A DNA stretch of 64,000 nt from Otatea glauca (Eukaryota > Streptophyta > Magnoliopsida > Poales > Poaceae). A program made the translations under genes and the position numbers. Shown in pieces: positions 56,930-64,000 of the stretch; position 1 is the stretch's first letter, and every line of letters starts with the position of its first letter. Location: assembly GCA_036346275.1 (NCBI GenBank), contig CM070721.1, forward strand, positions 7,142,452 through 7,206,451. Reading direction: 5' to 3'. Under the pieces are notes generated by a model. That model had not been told where the DNA came from. It did not search any database and worked only from the letters and a program-made list of their open reading frames with translations.

Positions 56930-59555
56930 GTGGTCGCAAACTTATAATATTTTCGACATCCATACATGTGGTGTCGCCCGAGGTGGCTGCAGGCCCACGG
57001 GTTGAAGTACATAGGCATTCCTTGGCTTGGCATAGGTGGTGGGTACATGTAGAACGGGTTTGGAGGCTGGGAGCCCTGTAAGGCATAGACAGGTACATCA
57101 TGCCACATATAAATCATTCATTCAAATTTTAAATAACGAATTGAACCGATCCGTCTTTACCTGTGGTGCCTCTCCTGTAGAAGGTGGCTGCATCTGTGGA
57201 TTGAACATGTAGAAAGGAGGAGGAGGCTGGGAGCTCTGTGGATCATAGTTTGTGATATGAAGTACACATAATAGAGTTTTTTGAAAATAAAGAATGCATG
57301 AGAATATCATATAACCTGAGGTGCATCTCCTAGGGGTGGTGCCTGCATCCCGGTAGGGTTTATGAAGGACGCCGGGGGAGGCTGAGCACCCTGTGATGCT
57401 TCTCCTTGTGGTGGTGGCTGCATGTGCGAGAAAACATGTAGAAGGAGGTGGTCGGGAGCCCTATGACATAATAGTCCAGTTTGTGAATTCGTGATTTCTG
57501 AGCTAAGTGAATTAAAGAGTAATGAACTCAAGTATCTTTACTCACAGCAGGAGGAGCGAAACACCGCACGTTAGGTCCAAGAGATTGTGACGATTCTTGC
57601 ATATAGATTGTTTGTTAGGTTTCAATCACAAATGTAAACTTGAGCGTTTTGTTCAAAGTTGAGATTGTACTGCAGATACATTTTCATGTATTACGAGTCT
57701 TCTCGCTTCCTGCGAGCTTCCTCTCGTGCTTGACGAGACTCTTCTCGTGTTGACGAGCCTCCTCTCGCGCTTCACGAGCCTCCTCGTGCGCTTGTGCTTC
57801 CGTGCGGACCTCGACGAGCGAGCACTCCCAGGAAACCGAGCCTCGTGGAGGACGATCGCATTCCACAACTCCATCCCCATGGCCCACCTACAAGCGATAT
57901 ATCTTTGAAATGTGACCATGCAATTTTTTCCCTTAGTAGAGCGAAAACAAATAAAATCAGTTTTATTAACGAACCTCCCATGCTTTAGGCCCCCTCAAAC
58001 GTGGTACAACGCTTCCACATCGACCGGTGCGCCCCCAATCAACCTCAGCCCCATGACGTTGTGTCATTTGTTCCGCATATGACGCCTACAAACACATTTT
58101 GGTGCTCCTCGATGTAAATTTGCACAAAACATATTGTGTCATTTATACTTACCATCCTCTCACTAGCCCGTCGTCGCACAACACATCCGGTTCTGTGGAT
58201 CCTCGCCTTGGTGCCCCGGATGTAAACTTCCACAAAAGTGGGAGTACTCCACTTTCACCTCCTACGATGAAAAGTTGTAAACATAGTGACAAATTCACTA
58301 ACAATTATAATACCGATACTTACCATGCGTTGCTCTAGGCCAATGTGTCCGTCTGCGCCATACTTGTGCTTCCCAATCTACTTCTTACATTCTCGATTTC
58401 TATTTGATTTTTCTTGAAAATCCTCCGGCCCCAATCTGGCACATCCACCTCCAAGCCTCCATGTCCTTCATTATCCAATCGACCGAACTCGGAGATACTC
58501 TTGTTCTCAGTGTATCCTCCTCGCCTCTGTCCTCTTCTCATGTTCACCTTCTTCACCCTCTTGTAAAATTGATGACGGCTTGAATCGTGCATTCTTTGAA
58601 TGAATCTCCAACAACCTTTTGTGCCTCCTGTTGAAGACACTTTTGGCCTTCTTCAAAGCGTTGTAATCGTCTTCGTTCTCAAGGCGGAACCTCTCCGCAT
58701 ATAATCACACCTTTGTCAAATTGTACTTACATTTAAAGCAATACTCAAATAGAGTAAATACATAACCCAAACTCACCCGTGGCTTGACACACTGCGCTAC
58801 GACATGTTTGGTTGTCTTCGCCTCCTTCCACGTTCTCCTTCAACGCCTAGTGCTTCCAGGTTGTGGGCATGAATCTTTCCTCACTGACTCAACCATGCCA
58901 GGTAGTAGTACACAGCCAAGGGCTCCCAAAGACGGCGTTAACCTTTGTAATGTGGCCCATCCCACCCAACCCGACTCTTTCGGTGGCCTACAACAAAATA
59001 CAAGACAAAGATGCATCAAAACAATAAGTTGTCACCTAGCTAATGCTAAAAGAGAAGATATAACTGTTACCTGCTCCCGTGTACCTCTATCAACCTCCTA
59101 TCGGCCGGGTTGCATCTCGGACGAACTGAGACGGTTTTACGAAACCTGAAATGCAAATAATTAGTTCATAGACATTACAATGTAAATATGGAGATTAAAA
59201 GATAATCCAATACTACACATATACCTGATGGTACCCAAGAAGACCCGCCTCTTCAATCGGCTCTAAGGTCGCCTCCAACTCAGCATCGCCACGCCTCGGC
59301 CTCGGCGTCAGATTCAGATCTCGTTGTCCCATCGCCACCACCCCCAACGACCTCCTCGTCGTCCGCCTCGCCCATGTCGTCATGCTCACATCCCAACTGC
59401 CCCTCCTCTGCAACCCCTACCGCCTCGCCTCCGGTGGTCGCTCTCGCTACCGTCTCGTGCTCGCCATCGAAGCACCTCTGGCTGCTCTGCCGCCGTTTGT
59501 CTAATCTGCGCCGCCAAAGAAATATATGGCTGCCGGCCGCCGAGTCCTCGACCAT
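56930..59555 (-). pseudogene. Second CACTA gene (TnpA-like candidate), degenerate
   Basis: Minus-strand pieces in order: MVEDSAAGSHIFLWRRRL (59555) leading to an acidic stretch (EADDEEVVGGGGDG); several short exon-like frames to 58800; a basic region with RRGQRRGG and PDWGRRIFKKNQIEIENVR (58640-58335); a coiled coil (HEEAREAREEARQHEKSLV, about 57850-57690); then a proline-rich repeated module at 57530-56930. I recognise no single domain with certainty. Position beside the TNP2 gene, charge pattern and coiled coil fit the DNA-binding second protein of CACTA elements. Frames do not connect cleanly, so it is probably broken. Confidence 0.5.
56980..57530 (-). repeat. Proline-rich repeated exon module in the CACTA gene
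   Basis: Three to four copies, spaced about 100-150 bp, of a module like QPPPPFYMFNPQMQPP followed by GEAPQ (variants PPNPFYMYPPPMPSQG and QPPPASFINPTGMQAPP), each near a splice-like border. This looks like tandem duplication of a small exon. Confidence 0.6.
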
Positions 59556-59869
59556 CGAACCCTTGCTCCTCGACCTTCCGGAGGACGACCATTGAACTTG
59601 CCTTTAAACTTGTCAACTTTGATGCTGAACATACTCATCATTCTCAAATTTGACAAGAGTTAGTATGCTGTGTTTACAAATAATTTTCAATAACTTGCAA
59701 AAAGAATGAGACAACTATAACATGTAAAAATGAAGGAGACAACAATGACTTGTAAAATGAACGAGGCAACAATAATCTTACAAAATATACATATCAAAAG
59801 TCGTCGGCGTCGGAATCGCGTCTGCGACTCGTATTTCATTGAGACGTGCTTGAAGACGTGCAATCCTTA

Positions 59870-62800
59870 TCGACTTACGAGGCGTTTCCGTGACGGGCGG
59901 GTTCATCCGTTATTACGTCGTGGCATCGGTAGGTAATTGATCGAGTCCTCGCCCGTCGGAGACAAGGAAAGAATCCTATAGCTTCTTCTTGATATACATC
60001 ACCCACATCATCCTCTACGTTATTTGCCACATACGAAACATCCCGGAGGGTATACTTGTGGTTAACTTTAAATACAACCCACCAAGCCTTCAAGCTACGG
60101 TGAGGATAGCTCGTAGTACACTCGCTCAACCCGATGTGCAAGCACGATGTTATTGATATGGCCTGGCCGCGAATCGCGGCTTCACCTCCACCATCCCAAA
60201 GTCATCGACACGTGTGCCGTTGTGTGGATCGAACCAATGGCAATCAAAAAACACGACCTTTAGATCTTTGCCACCCCAAAGGTATACTCAATTATGTTTT
60301 GTACAACACCGTAGTAGTCTAATATATCGCCGCTGGAATCGGATGACGTTGTGACTACTCCGCTGTTTGAAGTGGCCGCAAGTGGACGGCTAGCTTCTAA
60401 TTTCACTGTCAAAACGGAACCCGCTCACATCACAAATACTATAGCTCCTTGCCGCCACATCACCATGTGAGAGCTGCCGAGATCCTCATGGACGGAGGCA
60501 TCACGCATACACTATATAGCAACATTCATCACTGTTAGTCTAATATTAAGTTACTACAACAATTCATTTTAGAAAAATGAATAAATAGTCAAATTACATG
60601 CTGACGGGAACCATTGCACGAAGCTTGGGCCGCCTTTCAACCCATCACGACGTAGGTTATCCAATTGCTTAGTTGTGGGTTGTCGAGTTGACTTCCAATT
60701 TTCTTTGTCAAATACTCTGCGTCATTTATTCTCGGGTTAAAAAGGACACTACACTGAAATGTTCAAAACATAATTCAGAAAGTCACTTACTCAAAATATT
60801 TTTCAACTTCTACCATGTTAGTGAACATGTAAAGCATGGCCATGTTCCACTCCTCATACTCAACATGGTGTGCAGTGTACGACCCAACAGGTTGACCCTT
60901 GCATTGAAAAAGCTTAAGTTCGCCTCAACGGTTCTTCTTCCGCGACACGGTACCGATTCTTATGGACATTCACGTTGTGCTTGCGTGCGAAATACTTTGT
61001 TGAGAAGTTTGTGATCTCTTTACTTGCATAAGCCTCTCAAGCGATACACCCTCTACCCTTGCCTTGTTGCGCATCAGTAGCTCTAAGCTTTTTCAACTCC
61101 CTTTCACGACTATACATCCATCCGAATGTGCGGCAGACCTCCAACCTTCGCTTCCCAAGGTAGATGCACCAGGTGTTGCATCACATTCATAAAACCAGTG
61201 GGAAAGTTTTTTCCAACTTGCATACAAGCAATGGAATTCCCTTCTAACTTCCGTGATCAACGCCTTAGAGATTTCCTTACCGCATATCCGCCTATAGAAG
61301 TAACTGAGCTCGGCCAACATCCTCCACAACTCATTATCAAAATAGCCACGAAACATTACCGGAACAAGTCTTTCCATGATAATATGGTAATCATGACTCT
61401 TTAGCCCGTTTAGCTTACCGGTGCTGACATTCACAGCCCGTTTTATGTTAGATGCATAGCGGTCAGGAAACTTTAGAGTTTTCAACCACCTCAAAATCTG
61501 TTTACGGTCTTCTGGCTTCACACAGTATGGAGCTCGTGGCCGGCTCTCATTCCCATTTAAACCAACTTTAACCTCGAGCCACGGCCTAGCACAATGATCA
61601 CCCATGTCTTTCCTAGCACTCACGTTATCCTTTGTTTTGTCGGTTACATCAAACACCATGCTTATGATGCTTTCTGCCACATTGCGCTCTTGGTGCATCA
61701 AATCTATGTTATGCGGCAGAATCAAAGCTTCAGCGTAGGCGGCTCCCAAAGAAAAGAAATATGAGTCCAGCTTGTGCTCCTTTCCATAGCCTGAAACCCA
61801 CTCCAGTAGATCGCATGCCGACTATGCCACTCAGCTATCTCCTCTCCCGTGAGTCGCCTGGGGCCCTTTTTAACTTTCTTTCGTCCTTTTCAAATGCTTT
61901 GGCGTCGTTCTAAAAGGGTGCCTCGCGGAAGCCATCGTCGATGGCAATCAAGAATGTGATCTTTTACCGTCGTGAGCACGAATGCATCAGTCAGTCACCA
62001 TACAAATTGGACAACACAAAGACCATGAACACACCGGTACCCAAATGCCATATGCCAACAAATCATGGACGACCACGTGTATGCGGCTCGTAAGGTAAAC
62101 TCTTCGGCCACCAACGTTGTCGTATGCCTTTTCCCTCGCCACAACTTCTTGACTCATCAATTAAGGGGCATGAACACATTGAGATTCTTCCTGGATGCTT
62201 AGGACTGGAATGACAAGAGCAAGGAATATGAACCCTCTTTCAAGCAAATCTCAAGGGTGGAAGATTGTATGGCATGATGAAGACCGGCCAACAAGAGTAG
62301 GGCTAGCGCTTGCTTTGAAAGGTGTGAAACCGTCCGTGGACAAACCAAGACGGACACTCCTAGGGTCGCTTGAAATGCGAGGATCGAATCGGTCCAATGC
62401 TGCCATGCCTCGCCATCGACGGATGGACCATCATATCCGGTCTTGGTCCTCACGTTTACCTTCTTTGTGCCACCGCATATGTTTATTTGTTTCTTTTGAC
62501 ATGTACTGACCGTTTAAGCCTATCCGTGATCGGCATGTACCGAAGTGTTTAGTCGCGACCTTTGTAGTCACCGATACCCTTCCTCATCTACCACCTCAAC
62601 GAATCGCACTTACCGCAATGCATACAATGGGTATCGTTGTCATGATCCTTCCGTAGCGACATGCAATTATTCTCGCACATCAATCTTACCGTAATTCATC
62701 CCGAGGCCGCCATCAACTTTTTCGATTGGTACAAATCCTTTGGCATCTTGTGGTTAGGCGGAAGGACATCATTCATTAGTTCAAGCAAAGCGTTGAAGCA

Positions 62801-63296
62801 TTTGTTCGAAAAGTTGAACTTCGACTTCATCGACATAAGCGCGTGTAACCGCTGCAGGGCGGTCACATTGGTCAAGTCATGCGACTTCTCGTCCGAGGCG
62901 TCAAGTAGCCTATAGAATTCCTTAACCTCCTCCTACTGTGACCCTCCCGGAGTTAAATTCACCCCCGCCAAGATCATCCAAAGATGTCTTCCATCCGGTC
63001 GTGATCCTCCACATGGTCCAAAGATCTCTCGCGTCTCGATAGCACGCCTGCGGCCTCTCCATGACGGTGCCACACCAAATAGTTAGGCATGAACCTGTTT
63101 TGCAAATGTGATATTGCACTATATCCTTCTTTGTAGTAGCCGTTATTCTCGCAGAGGGTACACGGCAATACACATATTCAGCTCCTCCAAATAATGCTTG
63201 CTTCAAGAAAGCATCAGTGATCCGCCCCATTCCCTTGAGTGCCCCCATCACTCCTCCATCCGTCATACATCGCCCTCGATCGTCACCCATTATCAA
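59870..63296 (-). pseudogene. CACTA TNP2-type transposase (TnpD-like), degenerate
   Basis: Transposase of CACTA elements (Transposase_21 family), which would act on the CACTA termini. Landmarks on the minus strand: GRITDAFLKQALFGGAEYVYC (about 63220), a frame-shifted CPCTLCENNGYYKEG (about 63150), HCMHCGKCRFVEV (about 62590), KTGYDGPSVDGEAW (62440), then the longest open part 61749-61093 with EALILPHNIDLMHQERNVAE and LKSHDYHIIMERLVPVMFRG. HLVHLPWEAKVGG lies near 61160, and toward the 3' end VFFDCHWFDPHNGT (about 60250), like the DUF4216 tail of these proteins. Many frameshifts and stops (for example near 62950, 62180, 61090, 60900). Not functional. Confidence 0.82.
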
Positions 63297-63382
63297 AGCT
63301 AAACAAATGAAACAATGTCAGCGTCGACCGTGGCTTAGGTGACAAAGACAACCTATTAGGAAAGATTTGTCTCTAAACCCAC

Positions 63383-63482
63383 NNNNNNNNNNNNNNNNNN
63401 NNNNNNNNNNNNNNNNNNNNNNNNNNNNNNNNNNNNNNNNNNNNNNNNNNNNNNNNNNNNNNNNNNNNNNNNNNNNNNNNNN
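63383..63482. other. Assembly gap (exactly 100 N)
   Basis: Round length suggests a gap of unknown true size. It should contain the right CACTA terminus, the repeated CAA target bases and about 0.5 kb of HK-D exon missing between 54396 and 63483. Confidence 0.95.
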
Positions 63483-64000
63483 CGCAAACTATCCAAAGGA
63501 AGATACGAATCAACTAGAGCAATCGTTCAAGTAGCAAATGGATCAAAGGTGAGATATGTTCAAAGATGCTCTTGAACAAGCATGTGTTTCGAAGACAATA
63601 AAGTTATGCCTTCGCCCTATGATGTTATCTTGATGGATTGCTAGGTTTGTTTCAACCAGAATTTTAGTACAAATACAACCTTGAAGCTCTCATTTATATT
63701 TATGCTATGTTTTTCTTTCTTTTTTTCTTTTCGCAAGGGTTTCTGCTTATAATTTCACGATCAAATCTTTCATTGTTCAATTCACCGGGGGCAACTACTC
63801 TTTGTATGACAACTTTCTTTTGTACTCTGCTCAAGGCTTGGTATGAAGATGGTTTGACATTGCTAGTATTTCTTCTATGTTTTATATGCCCTTGATGGAT
63901 GGCTATGAAGCGATGAAGCACATTCGGGAGAAAGAAAGTCGTTACGGAATTCACACACCAATCGTCGCATTGACTACTCATGCCATGGAGGATCTGCAGG
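63483..64000 (+). pseudogene. HK2: HK-D 3' part: receiver end and last exon
   Basis: 63483-63644: receiver exon end (AAACTATCCAAAGGAAGAT..., DMFKDALEQ, YDVILMDC) with frameshifts. The last codon before the donor is TAG where CAG is expected, but the donor AG|GTTTG is kept. Intron 63645-63885 matches the HK-C intron. Last exon 63886-64000 reads MPLMDGYEAMKHIREKESRY then GIHTPIVALTTHAMEDLQ in one frame, the cleanest receiver C-terminal half in the window. The acceptor is changed (TTTTAT instead of TTTTAG in HK-C). It shares HK-C-specific variants (CGCAAACTATCC, ACAAGCATGTGTTTC), so it is the far side of HK-D beyond the CACTA insertion rather than a new copy. Continues past the window. Confidence 0.8.

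Larger units (their letters stand above)
54397..63382 (-). mobile_element. CACTA (En/Spm-type) transposon; right end in assembly gap
   Basis: The left end CACTACAAGAATCGAGG at 54397 follows CAA, the probable 3-bp target duplication. The other terminus, expected to be ...TTCTTGTAGTG plus CAA, must lie in or next to the N-gap. Genes are on the minus strand: a TNP2-type transposase (63296 to about 59870) and a second, proline-rich and coiled-coil gene (59555 to about 56930). The element interrupts the HK-D receiver exon. Confidence 0.88.

Noticed and set aside
63707..63981. Short frames on both strands near the right edge
   Set aside because: They lie in the HK-D intron and the last exon in wrong frames; the real frame is the receiver reading from 63886.

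Overview
This is plant nuclear DNA, almost certainly from a grass of the rice group (Oryza or a close relative). The evidence is a type-B response-regulator fragment whose two ends read like rice ORR22, copies of a CKI1/HK2-type hybrid histidine kinase beside it, and nested grass transposons (Ty3/gypsy, a MULE, CACTA). From memory, rice ORR22 (Os06g0183100) and HK2 (Os06g0183200) are neighbours on chromosome 6, so I read the window as a rearranged version of that locus. No histidine kinase copy is intact, and I see no clearly functional host gene.

Layout. 1-6038: 5' part of a Ty3/gypsy element on the minus strand (gag-protease-start of RT, PBS, 3-kb LTR), inserted into the transposase gene of a first MULE copy (MULE-1, 6039-11439). 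MULE-1 sits in the first visible intron of a kinase fragment (11440-12511). 12512-27822: a tandem array on the minus strand of kinase pseudogenes. Two near full-length copies (HK-A, HK-B) flank two 1.2-kb deletion copies. Every unit is separated from the next by the same 320-350 bp piece of MULE terminal inverted repeat. 27823-37643: a full-length second MULE (MULE-2, 9.8 kb, TIRs of about 1.37 kb, perfect 9-bp target duplication), inserted upstream of HK-B. 37653-38333: interrupted upstream flank of the kinase. 38334-about 41880: gypsy-type LTR-like DNA. 43059-45495: ORR22-like pseudogene keeping the first and last exons only; the middle is replaced by LTR-like, GC-rich repeat and CT-rich DNA. 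46072-54396: two more kinase pseudogenes in head-to-head inverted orientation (HK-C minus, HK-D plus). 54397-63382 and beyond: a CACTA element inside HK-D, ending in a 100-N assembly gap. 63483-64000: the 3' part of HK-D.

Inferred history. MULE-2 inserted 5' of a kinase gene and left the duplication GTCGTCAGC. Recombination between the MULE left TIR and the last kinase intron created a unit that was amplified in tandem, and two units lost most of the gene. MULE-1 landed in one unit and the gypsy element landed in MULE-1. Separately an inverted duplication made HK-C/HK-D, and CACTA broke HK-D. The MULE carries a transposase (DDE, SWIM finger, CCHC knuckle) and a second gene for a cysteine/histidine-rich protein with GRF-like fingers, each preceded by a short tandem-repeat array in opposite orientation.

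Limits: exon boundaries were set by eye from splice consensus and comparison between copies. Family names rest on motifs and memory, not on searches.
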